64,000 bases of DNA from Natronosporangium sp035305625 (GTDB lineage Bacteria; Actinomycetota; Actinomycetes; Mycobacteriales; Micromonosporaceae), in assembly GCA_963809545.1 (NCBI GenBank), contig CAWEKD010000009.1, forward strand, positions 310,001-374,000. Direction: 5' to 3'. The notes under the pieces were generated by a model. That model was not told where the DNA came from and did no database searches. It saw only the letters and a list, made by a program, of their open reading frames with translations. The position numbers and the translations under genes are program-made. Positions 16,068 through 26,233 of this stretch are shown in pieces; position 1 is the first letter of the stretch, and each line of letters opens with the position of its first letter.

Positions 16068-16727
16068 ATGAGCACCACCGCACCCACTCTGCGGATACAC
16101 CGGGCCGGGGTGGTCGACTACCTGACCGCCTGGGAAGAGCAGCGTCGACTGCACGCCGCGGTGGCCGACGGCCAGGCCCCCGACACCGTGCTGCTGCTGG
16201 AGCATCCGAGCGTCTACACCGCGGGTAAACGGACCAAGCCGTGGGACCGGCCCGTGGACGGCACCCCGGTGGTGGACGTCGACCGGGGTGGGGAGATCAC
16301 CTGGCACGGCCCGGGTCAGCTGGTGGGGTATCCGATCGTGCGACTGCCCGCCCAGGGAGGCCGGCCCCGGGACGTCGTGGCGTACGTGCGCCGCGTCGAA
16401 CAGATGCTGATCGACGTGTGCGCCGAGTTCGGGCTCACCACCGGCCGGGTGAAGGGCCGCAGCGGGGTGTGGGTGCGGGCGGATGACCGTGGCCCGGACC
16501 GGAAGGTGGCGGCGATCGGCATCCGGGTGGCCCGCGGGGTGGCCATGCACGGATTCGCGCTCAACTGCGACTGCGACTTGACCTACTTCGACCGCATCGT
16601 CCCGTGCGGAATCTCCGACGCGGGTGTGACGTCACTCACCGCTGAACTAGGGCGGCAGATCACGGTGGCCGAGGTGATCCCGGTGGTGGAACGGCACCTG
16701 CCCACCCTGCTGGGAGAGCCGGCCTGA
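16068..16727 (+). CDS. lipB: Octanoyltransferase LipB
   Basis: Transfers the octanoyl group from octanoyl-ACP to a lipoyl-domain lysine, the first step of lipoate synthesis in the cytoplasm. 219 residues, a normal family length. Visible motifs are LLEHPSVYTAGKR, the glycine-rich RGGEITWHGPGQLVGYP, the KGRSGVWV segment, the catalytic Lys in RKVAAIGIRV, and the catalytic Cys in VPCGISDAGVTSL. ATG at 16068 matches the family start and has a leaderless -10 just before it. lipA follows 34 bp downstream. Confidence 0.95.
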   Translation: MSTTAPTLRIHRAGVVDYLTAWEEQRRLHAAVADGQAPDTVLLLEHPSVYTAGKRTKPWDRPVDGTPVVDVDRGGEITWHGPGQLVGYPIVRLPAQGGRPRDVVAYVRRVEQMLIDVCAEFGLTTGRVKGRSGVWVRADDRGPDRKVAAIGIRVARGVAMHGFALNCDCDLTYFDRIVPCGISDAGVTSLTAELGRQITVAEVIPVVERHLPTLLGEPA

Positions 16728-16761
16728 TCGCAATCGCGGCCGAGTGGCGTACGGTGAAGGT

Positions 16762-17742
16762 GTGAGCGTCGCACCAGAAGGCCGGCGGATGCTGCGCATC
16801 GAGGCGCGCAACGCCGCCACCCCGATCGAACGCAAGCCGTCGTGGATCAAGGTCCGGGCCAAGATGGGTCCGGAGTACGCCCAGCTGAAATCCCTGGTCA
16901 GCCAGGAAGGCCTACACACGGTGTGCCAGGAGGCCGGTTGCCCCAACATCTACGAATGCTGGGAGGACCGGGAGGCCACCTTCCTGATCGGTGGTGACCA
17001 GTGCACCCGCCGGTGCGACTTCTGCCAGATCGACACCGGCAAGCCGGCCGAGTTCGACGCGGACGAGCCGCGCCGGGTGGCCGAGTCGGTGGCGCGGATG
17101 CAGTTGCGCTACGCCACCGTGACCGGGGTGGCCCGGGACGATCTGCCCGACGGAGGGGCGTGGCTGTACGCGGAGACGGTACGCCAGATCCACCAGCGGG
17201 TCCCCGGCTGCGGGGTGGAGCTGCTGATTCCGGACTTCAACGCCAAGCCCGACCTGTTGGCGGAGGTGTTCGGATCCCGTCCGGAGGTGCTGGCGCACAA
17301 TGTGGAGACCGTCCCGCGGATCTTCCGCCGGATCCGGCCGGCGTTCACCTACGAACGCTCGCTGAGCGTGCTCACCCAGGCGCGGGAGGCGGGGCTGGTG
17401 ACCAAGTCGAACCTGATCCTCGGGTTGGGCGAGGAGCCGGAAGAGGTCGTGCAGGCGCTGCGGGATCTGTACGAGGCCGGCTGCGAGCTGATCACCATCA
17501 CCCAGTACCTCCGCCCCAGCCCTCGCCACCACCCGGTGGTCCGGTGGGTCAAGCCGGAGGAGTTCGTGGAGCTGGCGAAGGAGGCGGAGCGGATCGGGTT
17601 CTCCGGGGTGATGAGCGGTCCGCTGGTGCGGTCGTCGTACCGGGCGGGCCGGCTCTACCAGCAGGCGATGGCCGCCCGGCAGGGGCGGGCGTCGGCGCGC
17701 GTGGAGGACCCGCACGCCGCTAGCACCGGCGCCAACGCCTGA
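16762..17742 (+). CDS. lipA: Lipoyl synthase LipA
   Basis: A radical SAM enzyme that inserts two sulfurs into octanoyl-lysine to form lipoyl groups. 326 residues. The auxiliary cluster motif is CQEAGCPNIYEC and the SAM-cluster motif CTRRCDFC. It also shows LELLIPDFN-like VELLIPDFNAKPD, HNVETVPR and the C-terminal GPLVRSSYRA. GTG at 16762 (encoding SVAPEGRRMLRIEARN onward) is preferred over ATG at 16744 or 16789 because this N-terminus is conserved in actinobacterial LipA and a TACGGT -10 lies six bases before it, giving a leaderless transcript. Confidence 0.95.
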   Translation: MSVAPEGRRMLRIEARNAATPIERKPSWIKVRAKMGPEYAQLKSLVSQEGLHTVCQEAGCPNIYECWEDREATFLIGGDQCTRRCDFCQIDTGKPAEFDADEPRRVAESVARMQLRYATVTGVARDDLPDGGAWLYAETVRQIHQRVPGCGVELLIPDFNAKPDLLAEVFGSRPEVLAHNVETVPRIFRRIRPAFTYERSLSVLTQAREAGLVTKSNLILGLGEEPEEVVQALRDLYEAGCELITITQYLRPSPRHHPVVRWVKPEEFVELAKEAERIGFSGVMSGPLVRSSYRAGRLYQQAMAARQGRASARVEDPHAASTGANA

Positions 17743-17877
17743 GCGGCCCGCTCCCGGTACGGGCGACGCCCCACGCCCGGTGGTGGTTTGTCCGCCTTGT
17801 GAAGGCGGGTGCGGCCGGTCCCGGGCGGTGGCTGAGCCCGCCGGAGGGCCGCCTGATCCGGGTCTAGACTGGGCGGT

Positions 17878-18579
17878 ATGGCCAAGGGCGAGCAGGAGCG
17901 GGTGGGATTTTTCGGCCGTCTCAAGCAAATTGGGATGGTCTTCAAGTTCACCGCGAAGCAGGACAAATGGTTCCTGCCTTGGGTCGCGGCCGCGGTATTG
18001 ATTCCGCTGTCACTGACCGTGCTCGCGGTCGCCCTCGGCCTGGGCTGGATCTGGATCCCGCTGGGGATCATGCTCACCCTGCTGGCGGTACTGATCGTGT
18101 TGAACGTCCGCGCCAGCAAGGTCTACATGCGGTTGGCGGAGCACCAGCCCGGCGCGGCCGCCTCGATCATCGAGCAGATGCGCGGTGACTGGCGGGTCAC
18201 CCCCGCGCTGGCCTCCACCACCCAGCTGGACATGATCCACCTGGTGCTGAACCGGCGCGGCGTGATCCTGGTGGCCGAAGGTGACCGGCAGCGGCTGCGG
18301 CCGATGCTGAAGCAGGAGAAGCGGCGGCTGGCCAAGGTGATCGGCTCGGCGCCGCTGTACGACTTCGTCCTCGGTCACGACGAGGGCGAGGTGCCGCTGC
18401 GCAAGCTGCGGATGGAGCTGATGAAGCTCCCGAAGACCCTGTCCGGTCGGGACGTCAACGCGCTGGACCGCCGACTGAAGGCGCTGGCCACCAAGCCTCG
18501 GATGCCGCGTGGGGCGATCCCCCGGGACATGCTGCCCCGCAACCTCCGGCCACCCAAGGGCGTGATGCGGGGCCGCTGA
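17878..18579 (+). CDS. DUF4191 membrane protein
   Basis: 233 residues. Two membrane helices lie near residues 37-60 and 62-82 (AAAVLIPLSLTVLAVALGLG; IPLGIMLTLLAVLIVLNV), followed by a basic cytoplasmic domain with the conserved ITPALAST-type sequence (TPALASTTQLDMIHLVLNRRGVILVAEGD). The family regularly sits between lipA and glnA in actinobacteria (Rv2219 in M. tuberculosis, from memory). Function is unknown. A TAGACT element seven bases before the ATG and no ribosome-binding site suggest a leaderless mRNA. The C-terminal 30 residues are Arg/Pro-rich. Confidence 0.85.
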   Translation: MAKGEQERVGFFGRLKQIGMVFKFTAKQDKWFLPWVAAAVLIPLSLTVLAVALGLGWIWIPLGIMLTLLAVLIVLNVRASKVYMRLAEHQPGAAASIIEQMRGDWRVTPALASTTQLDMIHLVLNRRGVILVAEGDRQRLRPMLKQEKRRLAKVIGSAPLYDFVLGHDEGEVPLRKLRMELMKLPKTLSGRDVNALDRRLKALATKPRMPRGAIPRDMLPRNLRPPKGVMRGR

Positions 18580-18659
18580 CCCTCGACCGGCGCGGTCACG
18601 GACCGCTCACCGTGGTGAGGTGCGGTGGGCACACACCCGAGTTTCGGCTGAGCCAACCT

Positions 18660-18697
18660 GTAACGAGGCGGAAACAATAGGGATATTTTCCGGCAAC
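18660..18697 (+). promoter_or_regulatory. GlnR-type operator upstream of glnA
   Basis: Four 5-base half-sites occur at exact 11-bp periods: GTAAC (18660), GAAAC (18671), GATAT (18682), GCAAC (18693), each separated by six bases. The first pair matches the published actinobacterial GlnR half-sites GTnAC and GAAAC; the second pair is degenerate. The block ends about 90 bp before the glnA start, consistent with nitrogen control of glnA by GlnR. No glnR gene lies in the window. Confidence 0.7.
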
Positions 18698-18787
18698 GCC
18701 TCCTCCGTAGCGTCGACACCGCCGGTACCGGACGAGTCCGCGGGGCCCGTTCACCGGCACCGATCGACATCGCACCAGGAGGCCCCA

Positions 18788-20212
<1,425 letters not shown>

Positions 20213-20252
20213 GCCACCGCCCCAACCTGGGAGCAGACACGCGGCGGGGTGG

Positions 20253-21071
20253 TCACAGGGTGGTGGAGCGGGCCAGCAGGTCGGAGACCAGCAACAGGTG
20301 CCGGCCGATCGGCTGGAAGTCGAACCGGGTGCACAACAGTCCGGTAGCCACCCGCTCCAGCACCCCCCACTCCCAGATCGCGACCGGGTCCAGCCCGCAC
20401 CGCACCGCCAGCCACCGCGCCCGGGCGTACGGGTCGCCCGCCAACAGTTCCAGCGGATCCTCCCGCATCAGTACGCCCAGGTCGTACTCGGGTTCGGCCA
20501 GCAGACCGTCGGGGTCCACCAGCCGGAACCCATCGGCGCACACCAACGCCTGCGCCACCGCCTGCTCGGAGCAGGGGCGACCAAGCTCCTCCCAGTTGGC
20601 TACCAGCACCTCCGCCAACCAGCGCGCCCGGTCGGCGCCGGTGGGCAGGCCGCAGCCCGGCGCCGGTCGCCACACCCGGGCCGCGAGGTCGGTGAGGATT
20701 TCCAGCCGGCGGCGGTAGGGCACCCCGAGTTCGTACATGGAGGGGCCGAGCCGTTCCAGCAGGAGCGCTCCCCGGGCGATGTCGTGGCGCAGCAACCGCA
20801 CGCACCCGTCGCCGCCGGTCAGGCGCAGCACCGTGATCTCTCGGTTGGCCCGGTCGCCGGGGTGCGGGATCCCCACCTTCAGCACCGCGGGGGTCCCGTC
20901 AGCCAGCGTCACATTAGCCACAAATGCCTCAGTAGCCTCGTGGTACACCTCGCCGAGGGTCAGGTTCCAGTCTCGGACGACGTCCTCCACCAGCCCGCTG
21001 AGGCGGTCAAGCCATCCGCTCGCTCCGACTGCGACCGCCTGGTTGCGCACCAACGCGGCAATGTCGATCAT
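20253..21071 (-). CDS. Aminoglycoside/hydroxyurea phosphotransferase homologue lacking the HGD loop
   Basis: 272 residues from ATG at 21071 (an upstream frame extends to 21131). The N-lobe aligns with APH(6)/StrB-type kinases: AVLKVGIPH (ATP Lys), NREITVLRLTGGDGCVRLL, ALLLERLG, and LAEPEYDLG with LVDPDGLLAEP from the C-lobe. The Brenner motif, normally VHGDxHxxN, should lie between EQAVAQAL and the DGFRLVDPDG segment, but these are joined almost directly. About 15-20 residues are missing in frame, removing the catalytic Asp and Asn. The protein is therefore predicted to be catalytically dead unless the gap is a sequence error. It is convergent with glnA. Confidence 0.75.
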   Translation of the reverse strand: MIDIAALVRNQAVAVGASGWLDRLSGLVEDVVRDWNLTLGEVYHEATEAFVANVTLADGTPAVLKVGIPHPGDRANREITVLRLTGGDGCVRLLRHDIARGALLLERLGPSMYELGVPYRRRLEILTDLAARVWRPAPGCGLPTGADRARWLAEVLVANWEELGRPCSEQAVAQALVCADGFRLVDPDGLLAEPEYDLGVLMREDPLELLAGDPYARARWLAVRCGLDPVAIWEWGVLERVATGLLCTRFDFQPIGRHLLLVSDLLARSTTL

Positions 21072-21169
21072 GATCCGACCCCAGACGATCAGGTACGTGG
21101 TCCATCCGTACCCGGTCGGACCAGCTGTCAACCCCCGGGTCGACCCGACCCGGGTGCCGCGGCGGCCGC

Positions 21170-21604
21170 TCAGGGCACGCGCACTCCCGCTCCACAGCTG
21201 TCAAACGGCGGGAACGGACCTCCCCCCGGCGTGCTGCCCTGGCACACGTACATCCAGGCCGACCAGATCGGCCCGGAGATCTGGATACGAAAGTCGATCG
21301 GCGATGCGCCGGGCCCGCACTGGACCGGGGAAGGGCGCCAACTCCCCCCGAAGTCGCGACTGATGTACAACGCCGCGTAATAACAGTCTGGGCCGGTGTT
21401 GGCCAGTTCACCGGTGACTGCCAATTCCTTGGTGAAGAAACCGGTGGTCGCCACCTCCGCGGTGCCGCTCGCGGTGGCGGTCTGATAGGAGGCCTCCCAC
21501 GGTGACCCGGCGGTCACGGTCACCATCGCATTGGCGCTGCTCGCCGGTAGCACCGCCAACACCAAGGCCAACAGCACGGTCACGCTCGTAGCCAGCTTCC
21601 TCAT
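21170..21604 (-). CDS. Small secreted protein of unknown function
   Basis: 144 residues. The N-terminus is a classic Sec signal peptide: MRKLATSV, a hydrophobic core LLALVLAVLP and a cleavage-like ASSANA-M near residue 27. The mature part (about 118 residues) is rich in Ser, Thr and Gly, has four Cys (CYYAAL, QCGPG, VCQGS, SCGAG) that could form two disulfides, and is probably a beta-sandwich. I do not recognise the family. It stands alone between the kinase homologue and the divergent acylase gene, with an intergenic region of 205 bp upstream. Confidence 0.75.
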   Translation of the reverse strand: MRKLATSVTVLLALVLAVLPASSANAMVTVTAGSPWEASYQTATASGTAEVATTGFFTKELAVTGELANTGPDCYYAALYISRDFGGSWRPSPVQCGPGASPIDFRIQISGPIWSAWMYVCQGSTPGGGPFPPFDSCGAGVRVP

Positions 21605-21809
21605 CGGGCCCTCTTAGTGATCGATGATCCTCATCACCCCTAAACGCCCCATATCCTGACAGCCGGTGCCTGATCTGTCCACCCACTGAGGAAAGACAGT
21701 GTCCTCCCCGCCGCCCCGGGGCGACCTACCGACGGTACGGGAACCTGACCCGTGGTAGGCCGGCCGCCGGATCCCGGTGTGCCCCCGCGACCCACTAGGC
21801 TGCGGGGCC

Positions 21810-24464
21810 ATGGCCGTCCCCTCGTGGTCCCGCCGGTTGTGGAAAACCGGGCTCTGGACGTTGTCGGTGCTGTTGGTCCTGGCGTTGGTCGTGGCCGGGT
21901 TGAGCTTCTGGTCGGTACGGCGACCGTTCCCCACCCACTCCGGGGAGCTGACCCTCCCGGGCTTGTCGGCCCCGGTCACGGTCTATCGGGACGCCTACGG
22001 CATCCCGCAGATCTACGCCGAAACCGCCGAGGACCTGTTCCGGGCACAAGGGTTCGTCCACGCCCAGGACCGGTTCTGGGAGATGGACTTCCGTCGGCAC
22101 GTCACCGCCGGCCGGCTGTCGGAGCTGTTCGGTGACGGCCAGCTGTCCACCGACATCTTCCTGCGCACCATGGGGTGGCGGCGGGTGGCCGAGGCGGAGT
22201 GGGAGCTGCTGGAGCCCACCACCCAGCGGTACCTGACCGCCTACGCCGACGGAGTCAACGCCTGGATCGAGGCCACCGGCGGACCGGCGGCCACCAGCGG
22301 CAAGTCGCTGCACTACCAGGTGCTGGGGTTGCAGAACCCCGGATACGAGATCGAACCGTGGCACCCGGTCGACACCCTGGCGTGGCTGAAGGCGATGGCC
22401 TGGGACCTGCGCGGGAACATGGAGGAGGAGATCAACCGGCTGGCGCTGCTGCACGCCGGGTTGAGTGTGGCGCAGATCGAAGAGCTGTACCCGGCGTACC
22501 CGTACGACCACCACATCCCGATCCTCGGGGAAGGGACCGTGGTGGAGGGCGAGTTCGTGCCGGCGCCCGCGGTGGAGCCGGAGCCGCCGGTCGACGATCC
22601 AGGCGGACAGGCCGGCGAGTTCCCCATCGACCCGACCGTGCTGCGGGAGGCGGCGCCCGCGCTGGCAGCGGTGCAGGAAGCGGCTCGACAGGTGCCGCCG
22701 CTGCTGGGGGTCAACGATGCGGGGCTGGGTTCCAACTCGTGGGTGGTCTCCGGAACCCACACCGACACCGGTGCGCCGCTCCTGGTCAACGACCCGCACC
22801 TGGGGGTGAGCCTGCCGGGGATCTGGTATCAGGTCGGACTGCACTGCACCTGCGGCTACCAGGTGAGCGGGTTCGGTTTCTCCGGCGTACCCGGGGTGGT
22901 GATCGGCCACAATGACCGGATCGCGTGGGGCTTCACCAACCTCGACCCGGACGTGATCGACCTGTTCGTGGAGCGGGTGGACGGAGACCGGTACCTGGTG
23001 GACGGTGAGTGGCGGGAGCTGGAGACGCTGACCGAGACGATCCGGGTGGCCGGTGGGGACGACGTCACCATCGAGGTCCGGTACACCCACCGCGGCCCCC
23101 TGATCACCGACGCGGACACGGCGCTCCACGAGGCGGTCTCCGACCCGGCGGTCACCGACACGGTGACCGCCCAGGCCGACACCGCACCGGCCGCCGGGGG
23201 TGAGGAGTACGCGGTGTCGCTGGCGTGGACCGCGCTGACCCCGGGGCGGACCATCGAGGCGCTGTTCGTGCTCAACACCGCCCGGGACTTCACCGACTTC
23301 CGGCGGGCGGCGGCGCTGTTCGAGGTACCGGCGCAGAACCTGATCTACGCCGACATCGACGGCAACATCGGTTACCAGTCGCCGGGCAAGGTGCCGGTGC
23401 GTGGGGCCGGGGACGGCCGGTGGCCGGCACCGGGGTGGGACTCCGCCTACGACTGGGAGGACTACCTGCCGTTTGAGCAGCTGCCGTACGTGTACAACCC
23501 GGCCGAGGGACTGATCGTGACCGCCAACCAGGCGGTGATCGGGCCGCAGTACCAGCCGCTGCTGACCACCGACTGGGGGTTCGGCCACCGCGGCAACCGG
23601 ATCCATGACCTGCTCGCGGAGGCCATCGCCGCCGGACCGATCAGTGTGTCCGATATGGAACGGATGCTGTTCGACAATTACCACCCGCTGGCGGAGGTGC
23701 TGGTCCCGGCGCTGCTGGCCGCCCCGCAGACTCCGTTGAGTAAGGACGAGCAGACGGCGCTGGACCTGCTCCGCACCTGGGACTACCAGCAACCGGCCGG
23801 AGGTAAGGCGGGCACCCCGGAGGCGGCCAGCTCCGCCGCGGCGGCGTACTTCAACGCGGTCTGGCGGAACCTGCTGTCCCTGACCTTCGACGAGCTGCCC
23901 GCCGACCACGCCCCGGGCGGGGGTGGCCGCTGGTTTGAGGTGGTGACCGGTCTGCTGGCCGAGCCGGAGTCGCCCTGGTGGGATCGGGTCGACACTCCGG
24001 AGCAGGAGACCCGGGACGACATCCTGTCCCAGGCGCTGGCGGACGCCTACCGGGAGGTGGCGATCGACCAAGGGGACGATCCGACGGGTTGGCGATGGGG
24101 ACGGATGCACCTGCTGTGGCTGGAGGACAGCTCGCTCGGCCAGTCCGGTATCGCGCCGGTCGAAGCGTTGTTCAACCGCGGCCCGTACGAGGCCGCCGGC
24201 GGCACCCAGACCGTCAACGCCACCAACTGGGTCGCCTCGGCCGGGTACGAGGTGGACGCCAGCCCCTCGATGCGGATGGTCGTCGACCTGTCTGACCTGG
24301 ACGCCTCCCGCTGGATCCAGAGCACCGGCAACTCCGGGCACCCGTACCACCCCAACTACACCGACCAGGTGGAGCTGTGGCTGGAGGGGCGGATGCTCGA
24401 CTGGCGGTGGAGTCGGGACGCCGTGGAGGACGCCGCCACCGCCACCCTGGTACTCACCCCGTAA
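21810..24464 (+). CDS. Penicillin acylase family Ntn-hydrolase, membrane-anchored
   Basis: 884 residues from ATG at 21810. A signal anchor lies near residues 12-35 (LWTLSVLLVLALVVAGLSF). The alpha-chain region has VYRDAYGIPQIYAETAEDLFRAQGFVHAQDRFWEMD, given here only as its steps YGIPQIYA and AQDRFWEMD. The nucleophilic Ser of the beta chain lies in GLGSNSWVVSG. A typical NATNWV oxyanion-region sequence is near the end. The family cleaves N-acyl bonds of beta-lactams, acyl-homoserine lactones or other amides; the substrate here cannot be told. Processing into alpha and beta chains would occur before the SNSW Ser. TAGGCT eight bases upstream suggests leaderless transcription. Confidence 0.88.
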   Translation: MAVPSWSRRLWKTGLWTLSVLLVLALVVAGLSFWSVRRPFPTHSGELTLPGLSAPVTVYRDAYGIPQIYAETAEDLFRAQGFVHAQDRFWEMDFRRHVTAGRLSELFGDGQLSTDIFLRTMGWRRVAEAEWELLEPTTQRYLTAYADGVNAWIEATGGPAATSGKSLHYQVLGLQNPGYEIEPWHPVDTLAWLKAMAWDLRGNMEEEINRLALLHAGLSVAQIEELYPAYPYDHHIPILGEGTVVEGEFVPAPAVEPEPPVDDPGGQAGEFPIDPTVLREAAPALAAVQEAARQVPPLLGVNDAGLGSNSWVVSGTHTDTGAPLLVNDPHLGVSLPGIWYQVGLHCTCGYQVSGFGFSGVPGVVIGHNDRIAWGFTNLDPDVIDLFVERVDGDRYLVDGEWRELETLTETIRVAGGDDVTIEVRYTHRGPLITDADTALHEAVSDPAVTDTVTAQADTAPAAGGEEYAVSLAWTALTPGRTIEALFVLNTARDFTDFRRAAALFEVPAQNLIYADIDGNIGYQSPGKVPVRGAGDGRWPAPGWDSAYDWEDYLPFEQLPYVYNPAEGLIVTANQAVIGPQYQPLLTTDWGFGHRGNRIHDLLAEAIAAGPISVSDMERMLFDNYHPLAEVLVPALLAAPQTPLSKDEQTALDLLRTWDYQQPAGGKAGTPEAASSAAAAYFNAVWRNLLSLTFDELPADHAPGGGGRWFEVVTGLLAEPESPWWDRVDTPEQETRDDILSQALADAYREVAIDQGDDPTGWRWGRMHLLWLEDSSLGQSGIAPVEALFNRGPYEAAGGTQTVNATNWVASAGYEVDASPSMRMVVDLSDLDASRWIQSTGNSGHPYHPNYTDQVELWLEGRMLDWRWSRDAVEDAATATLVLTP

Positions 24465-24546
24465 CCACGACGGCCGGCGGGGTGGCGGTGGTCCAGTACC
24501 GTAAAGGTCCTTAGTTCGACGGTGCACACCGGCGTTTCCGCCGGGT

Positions 24547-24876
24547 GTGGCTGGCCCGCGGGAGCGGCGACGAGTGGTGGCGGTCTGGGTGCTTGGTGGG
24601 GCGGTGTTGCTGGCCGCGGGCTTCGTGCCCGTGTTCCTGCCCCGGCTGCGGGCTCGACGGTGGAGGCGCCGGGTGGCGTGGTCGACCGCCCGGGCCGCGA
24701 TCGCCAGTGCGGTCATCAGCCGGGACGCCGCCCCCTGCCGGGTGCCGGAGGCGGAGGTGCTGCTGACCCGCGCCCAGTGGCTGGCCGCTCACCGCGGTGG
24801 GGCGGCGGCGGCGCGCAGTGCCGCCGCGTACGCCCAGCGGGCCGACCGGTTGTGGCGGGACGCCGCTGATGCTTAG
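24547..24876 (+). CDS. Small membrane protein, first gene of a three-gene unit
   Basis: 109 residues with one membrane helix (VAVWVLGGAVLLAAGFVPVFLP, residues about 11-32) followed by a strongly basic stretch (RLRARRWRRR) and a helical Ala-rich tail. The start is uncertain: GTG at 24547 or at 24574, neither with a strong ribosome-binding site. Its end overlaps the next gene by 8 bp, so they are coupled. Function unknown. Confidence 0.6.
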   Translation: MAGPRERRRVVAVWVLGGAVLLAAGFVPVFLPRLRARRWRRRVAWSTARAAIASAVISRDAAPCRVPEAEVLLTRAQWLAAHRGGAAAARSAAAYAQRADRLWRDAADA

Positions 24877-26233
24877 CCGGCTGTGGCACTGGCGGCCGCT
24901 GCGGTGGGTTTTCCTCGGCGCCGCGGTGGTGCTGCTCATCACCTTCCTGGTGGTGCAGCGGCAGAGCATCGAGGTCAGCTACGGGCGGTCCCCTACCCTG
25001 GCGACGCTGGCGGAAGTGGACACGTCGGTGGGGCTCGCGGACGTCACGGTCCCCACGGTGGAGGAGATGACCGCCCTGGTCGAGGCCGATCCGGTGGTCC
25101 GACTGCCGGGCGCGATCGCCACCTGGGACGAGCAGCGGGTACAGGAGGTCATCGGCGACGCTGAGGTGCGGATCCTGGTCGCCCCGCCCGGTCTTGACGA
25201 GGACGCGCGCGACCGGGTACGGGCGGTCGAGAACGCGACCGTCCGGGTGATCGGCACCCAGGTCTCGGGCGGAATCTATGAGGCGCTGTCGAGCACGCTG
25301 CCGGAATGGCGGGCGCAGTTCGCCACCGCGGACGTGACTGGTCCGCTGGTGACGTTGCTCGCCGCGCTGCTGGACACGCCGGAGCCGGATCATGACCCTC
25401 CGCTGGCCTGGCGGGACCCGACCGCCGCCGAGCTGGCCGCGGTGGTCGACGACCTTCGCGACACCGATGTGCACATCGCGCCGGGCGCGACCCTGACCGA
25501 GGTGCCCGCCGAGGCGGCCGCGCACGCCTTCCCCGGCGGGGCGAAGTACGTCGTACTGCCCAGGCAGCCGGCCGGTGAACCACTTCCCCACTACGGCCCC
25601 GCCTTGGTGGCGGAGTTCCCCGACACCCCGATCATGGTGATGTACGGCTCGTGGATCGAGTACCACGGTCCGCAGGCGGAGGACTTCGCCGAGCTGGCCG
25701 CCGTCAGCTTCTACACTCAGCTGGACGGGCGGCTCAGCCGGTACGACTATCCGCAGGAGAATGTCCTGCACGCGTTTCTGGCGCAGGTGGCCGACATCCG
25801 GTATGCCGGGTTGTTCGACCGCCCGCTGCCGTACGAACCATTCGATCCGCTGCGGGTGGCGTTGCCCGCCTTGCCGTGGCTGTTCGCCGCCTGCGCGGGC
25901 GGATTCCTGGCCCTGTCGGTACGTTCGTGGCCGGCCCACCGACGGCGGGGGGCGTGGCCGGAGCTGCGGCCGGCGGGCACCCGCGCCCTCCTGACCGGTC
26001 TTTCCGCCCTCGCGGTGGAGATGTCGCTGTTGGCCGACCAGCGCAGCAATCCGGCGCTGGCCCGCGGCATCAGCGCCCTGCAGGCCGCCCGCACCGCGTT
26101 GGACGACGGGCTACCGGACTCCCACGTCCGCACGCTGCTGACCGATGCCCGGAATGAGCTGGACCAGGCCGCCCGCACCATGGGCTTCGACTTCTTCCGG
26201 CCCCACCACTATCTCAAGGACGCGCTGTCATGA
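24869..26233 (+). CDS. Membrane protein with large extracytoplasmic domain
   Basis: 454 residues from ATG at 24869, overlapping the gene before it. One N-terminal membrane helix (residues about 10-30), an external domain of about 300 residues, a second helix (ALPWLFAACAGGFLALSV, about 325-342), and a cytoplasmic tail of about 110 residues. The external domain has alternating acidic helices and short strands (EVRILVAPPGLDEDARDRVR), reminiscent of TPM-like domains, but I cannot name the family. The following gene has the same topology. A shared envelope role is inferred from architecture and coupling. Confidence 0.65.
   Translation: MLSRLWHWRPLRWVFLGAAVVLLITFLVVQRQSIEVSYGRSPTLATLAEVDTSVGLADVTVPTVEEMTALVEADPVVRLPGAIATWDEQRVQEVIGDAEVRILVAPPGLDEDARDRVRAVENATVRVIGTQVSGGIYEALSSTLPEWRAQFATADVTGPLVTLLAALLDTPEPDHDPPLAWRDPTAAELAAVVDDLRDTDVHIAPGATLTEVPAEAAAHAFPGGAKYVVLPRQPAGEPLPHYGPALVAEFPDTPIMVMYGSWIEYHGPQAEDFAELAAVSFYTQLDGRLSRYDYPQENVLHAFLAQVADIRYAGLFDRPLPYEPFDPLRVALPALPWLFAACAGGFLALSVRSWPAHRRRGAWPELRPAGTRALLTGLSALAVEMSLLADQRSNPALARGISALQAARTALDDGLPDSHVRTLLTDARNELDQAARTMGFDFFRPHHYLKDALS

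Noticed and set aside
21795..24716. 973-codon open frame on the minus strand
   Set aside because: It lies opposite the penicillin acylase gene. Its product is Arg/His/Gln-rich low-complexity sequence of the kind produced antisense to high-GC genes and shows no motif.
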